Positions 44,740 through 58,567 of a stretch of DNA of 64,000 nucleotides are shown here, piece after piece. The position numbers and the translations under genes are program-made. The DNA comes from Lumbricus terrestris (taxonomy: Eukaryota; Annelida; Clitellata; Crassiclitellata; Lumbricidae), in assembly GCA_949752735.1 (NCBI GenBank), contig OX457037.1:64787449-64851448 (forward strand), given 5' to 3'. Within the stretch, counting starts at the first letter, position 1. Every line of letters begins with the position of its first letter. The notes below the pieces were generated by a model. That model was not told the DNA's origin, searched no databases, and worked only from the letters and a program-made list of their open reading frames with translations.

Positions 44740-46586
44740 TGTGGCGGACCCGGGGTTCGAACTTGACACCAGGATGACGTTGCCCCCGGACCGTTCTCTC
44801 TCTCTAGTGGTAAGGCAGGGTACGGCTCCTAATAGTCCATTAGGAGACTTGAAGAAGATGAACAACTTTATTACGAAGTAAACTGAAATAATCCTTCAGG
44901 TAAGTTCAAACGCAATGTTTCACTGTTCGGACCGTAACTTTCACTTGTCGAATTCCGCAGTCTGAAACACCTTACTTCGAACCGCAACCGAGTGTCAAAG
45001 GGTCCGCCGCAATACAGTTCTGCAAGTTCTTTCACTGTTTTCAGCACACAATGTCCGCTTATCGAATTTACTTCATACCGCAACCAAACGTCAACTGAAG
45101 TGTCCTTCGCAATACAGTTCCGCAAGTCGGAGCGACGACAATGTTCTTCACGATAACTGACTAACCACAGTTCGCCGAGTGACTGAGCGGACGGTGTCTG
45201 AGTCCGCTGACCGACGGTGATCGAGGGAGTCCGCTGACTGAGCCGCCGATGTATGACCGACCGGCGACCAACGTGTCGACTGGCTGTACTGACTGGCCTG
45301 CGACGTGACTGTTCTTGCGACGTGACTGTTCTTGCGACTCACTGACTGGCCGACGTTCGACTGACAGACGTGACGACTGACGCTTGACTGACCGTTGCTT
45401 CACTTACTGACTCCGGCACTTACTGACTCCGGCACTGACTGACTGCACTGTCGACTGTTGACTAACCGACCGACTGCACTTTACTCTCTCTGTCGACTGC
45501 ACCCCACTGACCGTCGACTGTTGACTGCCGGCTCCTTTTATAGCCGACCAGGCTCGGAGGGAACAGAGGGAACACGCGGGAACACACGGGAACATGAAGA
45601 ACATAAAGGGAACATCGAGGGAACATAAAGAACATGACAGAACATCAGAGAACACAAGGGAACATAAGGAACATAGGGAACATCGAAGGAACATAAAGGG
45701 AACATAAGGAACATAAGGAACACATAGGGAACATAAGGAACATAAGGGAACACGAGGGAACATCAGGAACATGAGGGAACATAGGGAACATACGGAACAT
45801 ACGGAACACAAGGGAACATCAAGGAACATACAGAACATCGAGGAACACAAGGGAACATGACAGAACATAGGGAACATGAGGGAACATAAGGAACATAAGG
45901 AACATAGGGAACATCAGGAACATAACAGAACATCAAGGAACATAAGGGAACATCAAGGGAACACAGGAAACATGACAGAACATAGGGAACATAAGGAGCA
46001 CGAGGGAACATCAAAAGAACATAAGGAACAAAGGGAACATACAGAACATCGAGGAACATAAGGGAACATCAAGGGAACACAGGGAACATGACAGAACATA
46101 GGGAACATAAGGAACACGAGGGAACATCAAAAGAACATAGGGAACAAAGGGAACATACGGAACATAAGGAACATAACGGAACATCGGGGGAACATAAGGG
46201 AGCATCAAGGAACATACAGAACATCGAGGAACACAAGGGAACATAACAGAACATAGGGAACACGAGGGAACATAAGGAAACATCAGGAACATCAGGAACA
46301 TAACAGAACATCAAGGAACATAAGGGAACATCAAGGGAACACAGGGAACATGACAGAACATAGGGAACATAAGGAAACATCAGGAACATCAGGAACATAA
46401 CAGAACATCAAGGAACATAAGGGAACATCAAGGGAACACAGGGAACATGACAGAACATAGGGAACATAAGGAACATAACGGAACATCGGGGGAACATAAG
46501 GGAACATCAAGGGAACACAGACAACATACAAGGAAACGTAGAGGAGCAATTTTACAAAAAATTAGCGCCCAGGCAGGTCCGCTACA
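44740..46586 (-). repeat. 5' LTR (1847 bp)
   Basis: Upstream LTR of the element on its coding strand, probably carrying its promoter. It differs from the 3' LTR by a 16-bp duplication (CACTTACTGACTCCGG, near 45420), one fewer G at 44753 and about four substitutions. Its outer edge is 583 bp from the gene C start codon. The two transcription directions diverge. Confidence 0.94.
45554..46535. repeat. GGGAACATAA-type minisatellite inside the 5' LTR
   Basis: Same array and block order as 38072-39052, with three of the LTR substitutions inside it. Array length is identical in the two LTRs. This is notable for a tandem repeat and again argues for a recent insertion. Confidence 0.95.
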
Positions 46587-46590
46587 CTAT

Positions 46591-47168
46591 TTATATGTGA
46601 ATGCATCTTTGTCATCTGCATCGTGATCAACATCCGCTTCGGACACATACGTTTGAAGGGCTATGAGTACGAATAAATGTTCTCTCGCGGTTGTTACTGC
46701 TGCTACTATACTGTTGCTACTACTGCTGCTGCTACCACTACGACTGCTGCTGCTGTTACTACAACCACTGCGACTACTACTACTGCTGACACAAAAACAG
46801 CTACTACTGTTATCATCAGCAGCATCATCATCGTCATCATCATCATCACCATCGTCATCATCGTCATAGTCGTCGTCGTCGTCATCATCATCATCATCAT
46901 CATCGTCATCGTCATCATCATCGCCATCATCATTATCATCGTCATCATCACCATCCTCATCATCACCATCATCATCATCATCATCATAAACATTGTCTTC
47001 AAAATTATTATCTTCATGGGCGTATTTGTTATCATAACTACATGCTGGGTTGCAAGTCCATTTGCCTGGTACAGCATTGAGCAATATGAATTCCGGCTAA
47101 TGACGAGTCGGGCAATCAAAACTCTGCTTTTAAACTGTGATACAAGACACCGAAACTGAGAAATTAAG
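46591..47168 (+). promoter_or_regulatory. Gene C 5' proximal region with (CAT)n microsatellite
   Basis: Holds a triplet-rich block (TGCTAC/CTGCTG, 46687-46800), a (CAT)n run (46806-46987), and the conserved leader ending AACTGTGATACAAG and GAAACTGAG with the in-frame TGA before the ATG. No homologue of the triplet run is seen upstream of A. Confidence 0.5.
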
Positions 47169-47265
47169 ATGGCTGGATATTCATCACGAAAGGACCAGCT
47201 GTGGTATTTTGCTCTACAGCTTGCTGAAGAAGAAACAAAATTAATTCAGACTGCACAGCAGGAAG
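47169..47265 (+). CDS. Gene C exon 1: N-terminal helix
   Basis: MAGYSSRKDQLWYFALQLAE with an ETKLIQTAQQE tail. It differs from gene A by a few residues. The donor is GTAATC. Confidence 0.85.
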
Positions 47266-50200
47266 GTAATCTTATTTTAATAGGCTAATTCAGCAGACAT
47301 CGCTGAAAATTAAGAACAAATTCTCTGCTGCTTTCAGTATTTTCGGTAGCCTGTTTATATTGATTACCATAAGATAGTGATCTTCGTGAAAATAGAAAAC
47401 ATTCATCTTAATAAACAAACGTTTTTGTGGTAGACCTATGAAGATGTTTATAACAGTTGAACACTACATTTCACAGAGGGAGCATTTTGCACCTCTACCA
47501 AAATCAAGGACGGACACAGAAATTTTCGAAAGGGGGTCTTCATTTTTGGTCTTGGGACAGGGGAAAAATTTCGTCTTGGTCGCCGAAAAATCTTATGACC
47601 TTTTTTAGTCATCAGTCATCCTGTCGGAGTAATGGCCTCTCTAGTATCCTGCTATTCTCTCCCGCTGCATTAAGTTAATGGCTTGTTGAAACCTAATGGG
47701 GCCACGTCCCATGCACTTCTTAAATGGGGGGAGCCATGGCCGGATTGGCCTCTGGATCCGCCCCTGACCCTAATACATAGACATATTTAGTAGCACACTA
47801 ACTGCACTCTTCATGCAGCCTGACCGGGGAACTTTGAATTAAGACCAGCTATCGACTATAGACCAGAATCCGTTGACTGGACTCTGTGTTTTTGCGTCGT
47901 TTTGCGATTGAGTTTTGTTTCCAGTGACTTTTCTAGTTCGGGCCGTGTTTGCTGTTTAATACGTAATTGTAGATCTATTCTGACGATAACTCTTTAACAT
48001 CAGAGGCTTGAGATAGCGCGGATGTGAGAAATGCTGATGTATTGGCAACCTCACTCCTGTTTCTTCTTGTTTCCCACTATGAGGACCTATGAATACATAT
48101 TCTGCAAAAGGTGCATTATAAATCCTTAAATACAATCAATAAGCCTATAATCATATATGTAATATATGCATTTATATTATTTTGTCTCAGTTTGTTTCTC
48201 ATAAATATTTTTGTTGCTTATACAATATACATGGTCAAATTATGTTGCCTATATAGGTCTACATATGCATATACACCGTGAGTCAAAAAAAACTAAGCCA
48301 AATTGTTTTTCATATATCTCTAATGCATGATCAAATATCACGCTAAAATTTTCCAAATATTTCGATAATTGGACCAAGAATATGATTCCAAAATTTCATG
48401 AGATAAAGTTGAACGGATACAAAGATATGAATCTTTAAACTTCATATGACGAAATTTCAGCTTACAAGCAATTTTCTGCTAGATTCAATAAATGTAAGTC
48501 ATATTGTTTATCTTATATCTCTAATGCCTGATGATTAATCATACTAAAATTTTCCAAATATTTAGAGAATTGATATTCAAGAATAGGATTCCAAAATATC
48601 ATGTAATATTTTTGAACGGATTGAAAGATATGAATTTTTCAACTTGATCTTCCGAAATTTCTGTTTTCAGCGAGTCTGTTATGGCGTTCTTTGCGGTTTC
48701 GACGCTTGATAGTTTCCAATTGCGGTCTTCAGTGATCCTAGAGTAAAAATTAATGGAGCCTATTATCGCGACGTTCTGCTATCACAATATCTTCTACATG
48801 TAATCAGAAATCTAGCCCCAAAAGGCTGTTTCTTTTTCAACAGAACAGCGCCAGCTCACAGAGCCAAGGAAACCATCGAAATACTGACAAGAGAGGCGCC
48901 AGACTTCGTTTCTCCCACATTATGGCCTCCGAACAGCCCAGATTTGAATCCTGTCGACTATAAAGTGTGGAACGTGATGCAAGACCGAGTCTACAAGACA
49001 ACAATCCATGATATAAACGATCTGAAGCAACGCTTGTTGGATGTGTGGGATGACCTGACCCAGAGGATAATCGACGATGCATGCTGCTGCCTAATGGCGC
49101 CAGCGCCTCCAGACTTGCGTGCAACGTTGCAAGCAAGAGGAGGACATTTTGAGCATCTTATTTTAATTCAATAATCAAACCATACTGTTGGAGTCATATT
49201 GTTAGTTCAATTCTCTACATCAGCGTTTCCCAAACTTTTTGGGCCACGGAACCCTTCGCGTCCTAATATTTTCTGGCGGAATCCCAATCTCAACTAAACG
49301 CATTGAACCATGCGGAACGCACGGGAGCAAAGGCTACTAATAATTTATAAGCCTAAATCACTAAATACCTAAATACACTAAATTATAGAAAGTTTACTTT
49401 TCTTACAATATCATGAAAGATTAAATTGAACTATTTTAAAAGCCACGATTTGTGGATCCTACTGAGAGTAGATCTATGCCCTACATGAGGTTAGAATGTG
49501 AAGAAGGTTTATTGGAATTCGGCTTCATTTGTGATAGATCAATTAGACGTTCGTAGTCTCCATTAGAAGAATTGGCTGCTTTTCACCTTCATTGAGAGGT
49601 TTCGTATCCTATTAGGCCTATCGCAATTCATGAAAAGGAAGCATTTAACTAAGTTCGCTTTCAGGTCTTGAAAATGATTTGCAATTTCTGAACGATGGTT
49701 TCCTCGAGAACCATTAAAAATCGTGTGAGTTTGGAAAACGTTTCACGTTTCTAAATTAAATAAAAGAGGGTATAGAACACTAGCTTGCGTACGTAGAAGT
49801 CGCTCAATTTGGGCAAATTTTCACACAAACAAATTAAAATCACTATTTGCTGCTACTGCTACACGATCATGCAGACTTGGCGATTCTTTTTAAACTTGCG
49901 TTTTACGGTGCTCAGACTAGTTTCGTCGAGATAACGATAACAAAGATGACTGCGTCTCTGCTCAGACTAAGGCCTAAAGCTCTGACCTGTGTTACGTTCA
50001 GCAGAGATGTCTACGCTTATACAAACTACATGTACATTAGGCTACTAGGCCAATTATTGGATTGTTAATAATCACTGAAAGGTCGGGTTGAGGACAAAAC
50101 ACAAAAGACGATTGACGCTAGTTTCAAACTTCCGGTGCATTTTCAAAAGCTGTTTGAAATGTTGTATTGTAGTAGCCTAATATTTCTCACACAAAAAATC

Positions 50201-53200
50201 TTTTTTCTCAACTTCTCGCGGAACCCTTGGGCTCGCCCCGCGGAACCCAGTTTGGGAAACGCTGCTCTACATATCTGGAAAATTTTTGAATGAGGCATTA
50301 GAGATATAAGAAAACATTTTATTGAATCTGACAGAAAATTGCTTGTAAACTGAAATTTCGGCATATGAAGTTGAAATATTCACATCTTTGTATCCGTTCA
50401 ACTTTATCTCATGAAATTTTGGAACTATATTCTTGGTCCAATTCTCTAAATATTTGGAAAATTTCAGCGTGATAAAAATTATGTTATCAGGCATTAGAGA
50501 TATATGAAAAACAGTTTGGCTTAGTTTTTTTTGAATCACGGTGTAATTATGGGCAACATAATTTGCCATGTGTACGCAATAAAAATATTTATGATAAACA
50601 AACTGAGTCAAATTAAATCTAAAATGCATTGGCTGAACTACAGCAATGTGGTTGTCATTGCAATGTTTTTAATTCATTATAGAAGGACATGGTCAGAGAA
50701 TTCAAGCAAAATACAACCAACTGGTTAATAATCTGTCTTGCCTGGGAGACATAATAGCAACGATGTATCAGGAAGAAAAATTATCGTTGAGGGAGTTAGA
50801 GCACATTCAGTCTTTGCAATCAACTCCAATCCGAGCCAATGAAGAGCTGCTAAGCATCATAGCCAGGAAACCGAGAGATGTCTATGAATGCTTTCTGTCA
50901 CTTGTTAAATCAACAAACCAACTGCATTTATATCAAATGCTGGTGTCGGGCAACGACGGTAAGTACATGTAGGCCTATGAAGCGCTAGCCAATAATTTAA
51001 CCAGTCAGTCCATTACATAAAAAATCTCCAAAAATAGACACATAGCATTAACACATAGGTTTAGCTGTTTCTTGCGAGTCTACTCGTTATTGTCTAGTCA
51101 ATAACATGTGTAAACTAACTGAACGTGAACATTTAACACTTCATTTTTGAAGTGAGTAGGCCTAAAGTAAAGTACACTTTTTAGAAGCAGAATCTAAAAT
51201 AATAGGCCATTGGTTTTTTTGTCGAAATTTATTCGAGGCAAAGTTTGAGCTAATTATAATATTTTGATCCATTCCAGCACGTGATACAAATACAGACTCT
51301 TATCACAAGGACTTGATTTGCCGGAATTTCATGTGGCTGTCAGAGAACCTGGACACAGAAAGTGGTCTAATCTCTCTGCTGTGTCAACAAAACGTGTTAA
51401 CAGTTCGCCAGAAAGAAAGCATATTCTGTGTGAGCGGCTTTTTCCAGAAGAATGAGTTACTGCTTGGATTGCTCAGCAAGAAGTCTCCTAAAGAATTTGA
51501 GACATTTCTAGAAGCCCTAGAAGAATCAGGTCAAGGTCATCTGTCAGAGAAACTTAGAAAACTAGCAGGTAGGCCTACGATAATGATTTGCGTATTGTGC
51601 AGTTATTGTGTTTCAAAACTATTATTATGCTTCAGTGCTTCAGCTTCTAGTGCAATGGTTTATCGTATACCGTTGTAAAGACGAATCACAAAACATAATG
51701 ACGGTCCCAAGATGCCTTAGGCCCTACCTACAAACTGTTTTATCGACCGCCGAAACTTCAATGTTGCATGCACGTTGCATATATAATATTATGCTCACGG
51801 AGCATGGTATTCACTATTCACGAACCTGTGATGGAGCAGTATCAATGCTTTGAAGAAATTACAACTCACAACTCTTTCCAAGTGTAGATCAAGTATTTTG
51901 GTATTAGTTCCGTTTATGAAATAATCTCAAAAAGAATTAGGGTCTAATTAAAATGCAACCGAATTTACACAATAAAAGTGAAAGTTACTGGTATAGGCCT
52001 AAGGCTTACCGTTGCAGCATAACTTCAGGCAGCACGCAAATGTTTTTACAACGTTTAATTTTAGTTGGGAACGTTGAATAATGGTTTACGTTACATTATA
52101 AACGTCCCGATAACGTTGTAGAGACGTTACTAGAAAAACGATTAGTCTATGTTGCAAAGGTTTCCCTATCGTTGAGACAACGTTTGCACAAAAATTTACT
52201 TGACTTTACACAGGATTTATTTGCACCCAAATTGACCGCGTTTTATTTTAGATAAATGCAGATACGTTTAAGCAAACGACCTATTGACATAAAATCAATT
52301 TATTTTAAAACGGTGTAGCAAACGTTTCGGTAACGTTTCAGCAACGTTTGAACAAAATATCACTCAAGCTAAATAATTTAGCTTGAGTGATATTTTGTTC
52401 AAACGTTAATTATTCAATTATTGACAACTTCCGTAAACCTATAAAAGGCGTCGAAACAGATTACAACGGATAGCACGTTGATAAAATCTCCTCAAAAATA
52501 AAGACCATTTATTTAATAACAAAATATTATTACGTTTCAAAAACGTTGTAAGAACGTTAGTTTATAACGTTACGCTATGACGTTATTTTAATGTTTCAGA
52601 AACGTATAACCCATAGGCTATTTTAGTCTATTCTCTATGGAAAAGAATAATATTGTTTCAACGCATAAAACCGCGTCGTGTAGCCTACCAGTGGATTCTA
52701 CAATAATTCGATATAGGATCCCCTTCAATTCTGTCGATATTTCAAATCAAGGACGTTTTTACAACGTGATCTGAACGTTTGTGTACAACGTTCGGCTGCA
52801 AACGTTATTCTAGGGTTACAAAAACGTTTTATCAGAACATTAGTCTATTTTCCATAAAGAGGGATCGTTTCAGCCTTTAACACCTGCGTCTGAAACCAGT
52901 TGAATTCAAAATACTTCGTCTACGGAATAGGCTACACTTAAGGCAATTCATAGCATATTAAACTTTGAGCCGTGTTCGTAACGTTTTTAGAACGTGTGCA
53001 ACTGTGCATGCAACGTTCGGCTGCAAACGTTATTCCAATGTTCCAGAAACATTTTGATATAGTATTAGTCTTTTTTCCATAAAGAGGGATAGTTTTAGAC
53101 AATATCAGCTGCGTCTTATACCAGTTGAATCTAAAATCGTTCGTTCATAGGGTCCCTGTCAATATTAAGACAATTTTTAGTGCATAAAATCTTCAGACGT

Positions 53201-56200
53201 TTTTGAAACGTTTGGGAACGTTTTCATACAACGTTCGGCTGCGAACATTATTCTAACATTCCAGTAACGTTTCGCTCTTCGCTTTAATATAAGTCTATTT
53301 TCCACAAAGAAGGATCGCTTCAGACAATGTCAACTGCGTCTTAAACCAGTTGAATCTAAAATAGTTCGTTTGTAGGATCCCTGTCAATATTAAGATTATT
53401 TTTAGTGTACAAAACCTTCAGACTTTTTTGAAACGTTTTGGGAACGTTTTCATGCAATGTTCGGCTGCAAACGTTATTCTAATGTTCGAGAAACGTGTCG
53501 CTTTAATATTAGTAATAGCTATAATAGGCATAGACGTACGGGAGATTTCAGCAGTGGGGGAGCAAAGATTCAAAGATTTAACTTCTCTCCGAAAAATAAA
53601 ACCTGAAATCTCGTGGAAAATACTACTTTTCCCCCAAAAAAGTTGTCGACCTTTTTCTAAAAGTCATTTTCCGGTCTGCTTGCCCAAAAAACAGACTTGC
53701 CCGAAATTTGGGGGGGCATTTGCCCCTGGACCCCGCCTCGTACACCTATGCTAATAGGTCTATTAATTTTTTGACTTAGTTTGGAAATTATTGCGTTCAC
53801 AGATTCACATAGAGCATCGATGGGCCTACCACATTCAGTTAAAACACCAAGGAGTACATGCAAGGAGCTGCTTCCCAAAAACATGCATGGATCGAAACAG
53901 AAAATTGATGTCTTGCCTTCTTCCTCGAAGCCAGTTATTCTGCCGAAAATGTTTCCTAAACCGAGACAGAAACTTATTCCATCACGTCCTTTCTCGAAAC
54001 CGGTTCCACCATCAAAGCCAGACACTCGGTCAACCGCACTTCAACATGACTCTAAGTCGATACACGCTGTTGCCAAAAACACAGAGAAAAAAGTTCAACA
54101 TCGAAGGGTATGAATCAGCCACTTGGACGTCAAAGGTGGTTTTATGTAAGCCTAATAGATTCAGATCACTCTATTGGATGCCAATTAACTCCAGAGAATT
54201 GACTTTATACTTACATCTTCTATGTTATAAATCTTTCGTTTTCTCTATCTCTCTATGAGAACGAAAAAGACAGAGGTGATAGAGATCGTTATTTAAACAT
54301 TATGCGATGGACAATTATTATAGTCGTTTGTTTATCGTTTTGCACATGCGGAACTACAACTATATACTGTGGTATAGCTGTCCTACAATGTAGGCCTAAT
54401 ATCTCTTCCATTCTTAGATTCAAGGAGTCAGATTCAAAGCAAGGCTAGCAAAACTTGAGTGTCAACCGCAAACAGAAATCGCTATCAAAGTCGCTTCTGT
54501 TCGCAAATTTCATTTGGACAAACCAGAAGATTGTTTGATGATGTGCTACCATATACTATTTCAAGGTAATATTCGATTTGCTAAAGATTTAGTCTATACA
54601 AGAATAATTTACTCCGATTAGCAATAGCCTAAAGACGAAGAACAAGATGTCTTTGGACAAAGCTCTCGTTAGGTGATTGCCAGTATGTGCCTCATCGGGT
54701 TCCTTTCATCTATAATTCTATATCTATAAGAAAGGACTTGGCTATGTGGGTATGTGACTTTGTCCAGAATGCACGCTCACAGTTTTTGAGCTTTTCACTC
54801 CAAACCTTCACTACTGTGTAGGTCTCGGCACGAAACGCAAAGTCGAGGGGTTGGCGATTCTCTGCCACCATGGGGGCCAGGGTGGGGGCGAAACCCCCCA
54901 AATATTTTTCCAAAAAATGCGGCTATTGATATGAATTTTTTTCCTAGATAGAGGGCCATCAGAACCACCCGGATCAGTGGTTGTCAAATCTCTACCACCA
55001 TGTGGGCCAGGGTGCGGGGGGGGCCGAAAACACTAATTTTCGCTATAAATTTTCATTCGCTTGCCATTGATTTTAACCGTTTAAGAGGTGTTTAAGGTAA
55101 TTTTCGCTATAAATTTTCATTTGCTTGCCACGTATAAAAGCAGCGATTTTAAACGTTTTAGAGGTGTCTAAAGTGGGGTGGAGGTGAAGAAGTGGTATGG
55201 AGGTGAGGGGTGTTGCGGGGTGGCGTAGGGGGTCGAGGGGTGGGGTGTGTGGGTTGGGGTGGGGTGGAGTAGGGGAGTGGGGTTGGGGTGGAGGGGGTGG
55301 GGGTGGTGGTGGGGTGGAGGAGGATGGAGTGGGAGGTTGGGGTGGGGTGGAGTGGTGGTAGTGGGAGTGGGAGGGGTTGGGTTGGAGGGGGTGGGGGTGG
55401 GGGTGGGATGGGGATGGAAATTTTCGTCAAACCCAAATTTCTTCGGTGGCGTACTGATAGAGGTCGGAGTGTCGTGGTGTGTTGTGTGGTGGGGTTGTGG
55501 CCGGAGCGGATCGAATCCTAAATTTCCAGGGCAACGCCGGGTACCCCAGCTAGTATACTATAAGGAGACATGCTCAATATTTTGTTGGCCTTGCCCTTGG
55601 GATTCTGGGGCGGTTAGATCGGGTTCTGCGCTCTGCTGCCCGGCTCATTGGACGAATTACTAAATTCTCCTCTGTCTCTGCCTACAAGCGTGATGTGCTG
55701 CACTGGTTGCCAATAGCCCAACGCATCCATTATCGAATTGCTGCCCTTGTTTCTCGCTGTATATATCCTTGGTTGTGCTCCATCTTACCTGCGCGTTCTT
55801 TGTCGCCCAGTCTCTGACATTGAAGCGCGTCGGGCCCTTCGCTCTGCTGCGAATGGACAACTTACTGCTTGTTCCACGGGCTCGCTTAGCTAACAGACAG
55901 CGCCGAGTCTTCTCGGTTGTGGGCCGTCAATCTGGAATGACCTCCCTCCTAACCTCCATCTCCTCCACTTGACCAGTCAATCTCTATTTCTTAAATCCCT
56001 TGAATCTTTTTTCTTTTGTCGTGGCTGGGCTGGGAGCGCCTCTGAGTAGTTTCTAGAAGGGGCGCTATATAAATTCTAATAATGAATGAATGAATTATAG
56101 TCAGCATGTCAATTTGTTTTTCAATTTATTATATAGAAGGTATTCATGAAAATAAGTAGGACAAATTAGACCAAGGAGAATTCAAACAACAATGGCGGTC

Positions 56201-58427
56201 AATGATAGCAGCTAGAGAATAAGGGCAGGCCCTATTTAAACATAACATTCTAGTTTTATGAATTGATTTTCTTGATAGAATGTCATAGGATAAAGAAAGA
56301 GACTGTCGTCGAGACAAACGTGGAGCTGGAAAAGTTGAGGGAAAACGTCAATCAATACCCGGCTGTTGCGTCTTTAAATGAGATGTACCGATCAAAACTG
56401 CATTCAATGGAACAAGATTTAATTAGCGAAAGATGCCAAAGCAATAAGGATCGAATGCACTTAGAAGAGACGATAGAGAAACTGAAAGCAGATATCTACA
56501 ATGAAAAAGCGAAATGTAGGCGATTCGACGAAAAAAAACTCTTGAACAAAAGTGCCATCATGAAAATGGAGGAAAAATTGAGAAAAGCAGAATACGATAA
56601 ACAATTCTTCCAACAACAAATGCAAGAACTTAAAACCCGTTTGCCAACCAGCGAATATGAACGTAAAGCGACTAAAGATGCCTTAGAGGTGTGCAATAGC
56701 GAAATGATTTTGTTGAGAATAGAAAGAGACAAGTTGAAGGGAGTAACCGAGATGTTAGCTAAAGAGAAAGGAATACGGAATGAGCTCGAAATGCAGTTAA
56801 ATCATGCAGAAGAAAATAACAAGGATCTTCTAGAGCGACTGAAAAAGATTGAGAAAAGTCTACAGCTGGCTGAAAAGGAAAAGCTTGACCTGATTGAAAT
56901 TCAGAAAAGCACAATGGAAGAACGATCATTAGAAAGTGACTTAATAATCAAGTTAAAAGAAGAACTGGAGATTGAAAAACATATTAGAGAAAAGTTGGAT
57001 GACAAACTCAGAATGGCAACGGCGCGGCTAGAACAGGTCAATGGTAAGCCAGAAGGCTTGCTTATCAGATCAGTTACTCAAGGTGGGCATTTCTTTATTC
57101 CGTGAGAAAGGATTTAATATTGCCATGTAGTCTTAATGAAATATGCTCCGTTTTATTACTGGCAAGGTAAACGATAGGGTAATGTTGACATTTCAAAGAA
57201 ATTTTTTCTTGTAGGCTTAACATTGACTGTCTTTAGATAATTGAACCTTGCATTGCGTGGTTAATTTAAAAATGGTATGACGATCATGTGACGCCATTAC
57301 TGCGTGACGTGCTGCATTGGCTTCCGGTACCGTACCGCATTGAATACAAACTCTCATTGCTGGTCTACAAGTCACTACATGGCCTTGCACCGGACTACCT
57401 CAAATCATATTGCATGCAGACGGCTTCGTCAGGTGCTGGACTTGCGCTGAGATCAAGTGTGAAAGGAGATCTGTATGTGCGGAGGACAAGGACATGCTTC
57501 GGGGAGCGTGCTTTTTCAACTGCTGGTCTCCGCTGCTGGAACAATCTGCCTACCTCTGTTCGTTCGGCCAACTCAGTTGAAACTTTCAAAACTCGACTCA
57601 AGGCATATCTTTTTTCCAAGGCGTACATCTGACAGATTGTGTTTGTGTTTGTAGAGGCGCCCTTGTAACGGCATGTGCTGTGTTACGGCGCCATAGAAAT
57701 TGTCGTCATTATTATTATTATTATTACTGCCCTTCAACATTTCAGGAGATTTAATTGAGTTGCTACTAGTAGGCCTAGATAACTAGATAGACTTCATAGC
57801 CTACTTATTGCTATTTTGCACAGAAAGTCATGTGATTAAGAGCAACTATCAGTTCCTGTTGGAGAACATTGATTCGGATCGTCTAATCAATGTTCTGCAT
57901 GAGAAAAATTGTATCACGACTGAAGAACGACATCACCTGAGCAATCAGCCTGGCAACTTCTACAGGAACGATGAACTTCTGTATTGGATGAAAGCGATTA
58001 CGTTCGAGCAAGACAAATGGTTGAAGGTCTTGGAATGCCTTCGTGAAGCTAAGCAGAATTTCGTTGCTGACCTTTTACAAAAAGGAGGAGGTAATTACCA
58101 TTGTCTGATGTCTATAATACTCAACTCTTGTCTTTATTTTTCTTACATTTCGTATGCTTATGTTTTGCATTCAGTTATAGTTACGAAATCCGTACTTGAA
58201 GTGTAAAAAATGAGTGCCTGGATGCCTGGTTGTGCTGACCTAGGCTACTTAGTGGCATGACAGCGTTCAGATTTGAAAAAGTGACTGGATGCCATCCATG
58301 ACCGTCGGGTCATATCTGAACCCTGTACAAAATTATCAAACAATCATGCAGAGGAACTGAACGATGCTAGATGCTAGTTGATGATGTTGTTGACGACGAC
58401 GACAGCGACGACGACGACGACGACGAC

Positions 58428-58467
<40 letters not shown>

Positions 58468-58515
58468 CTGACGACGACGATGATGATGATGATGATGATG
58501 ATGACGACGACGAAT

Positions 58516-58567
<52 letters not shown>

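Larger units (their letters stand above)
37272..46586 (-). mobile_element. Full-length Ty3/gypsy LTR retrotransposon
   Basis: Two LTRs (37272-39103 and 44740-46586) start TGTGGCGGAC and end GTCCGCTACA. The 4-bp duplication CTAT flanks the element (37268-37271 and 46587-46590). One long minus-strand Gag-Pol frame lies between. Domain order protease, RT, RNase H, integrase places it in Ty3/gypsy. By eye the LTRs differ at about four substitutions, one G-run length and one 16-bp duplication. With an unbroken coding frame, this indicates a recent and possibly still active insertion. Confidence 0.95.
48274..50543 (+). mobile_element. Mariner-like transposon with long inverted ends, in gene C intron 1
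   Basis: Ends are CACCGTGAGTCAAAAAAAAC and GTTTTTTTTGAATCACGGTG-like, each next to TA (48272-48273 and 50544-50545). Inverted similarity continues for well over 150 bp (GAGATAAAGTTGAACGGATA near 48401, its complement near 50393). It contains a truncated transposase (48640-49174) and a nested MITE (49221-50264). Confidence 0.88.

Noticed and set aside
37272..46586. An envelope gene in the Ty3/gypsy element
   Set aside because: The 750 bp between the Pol stop and the 3' LTR has no long frame, so the element is described as a retrotransposon without env.
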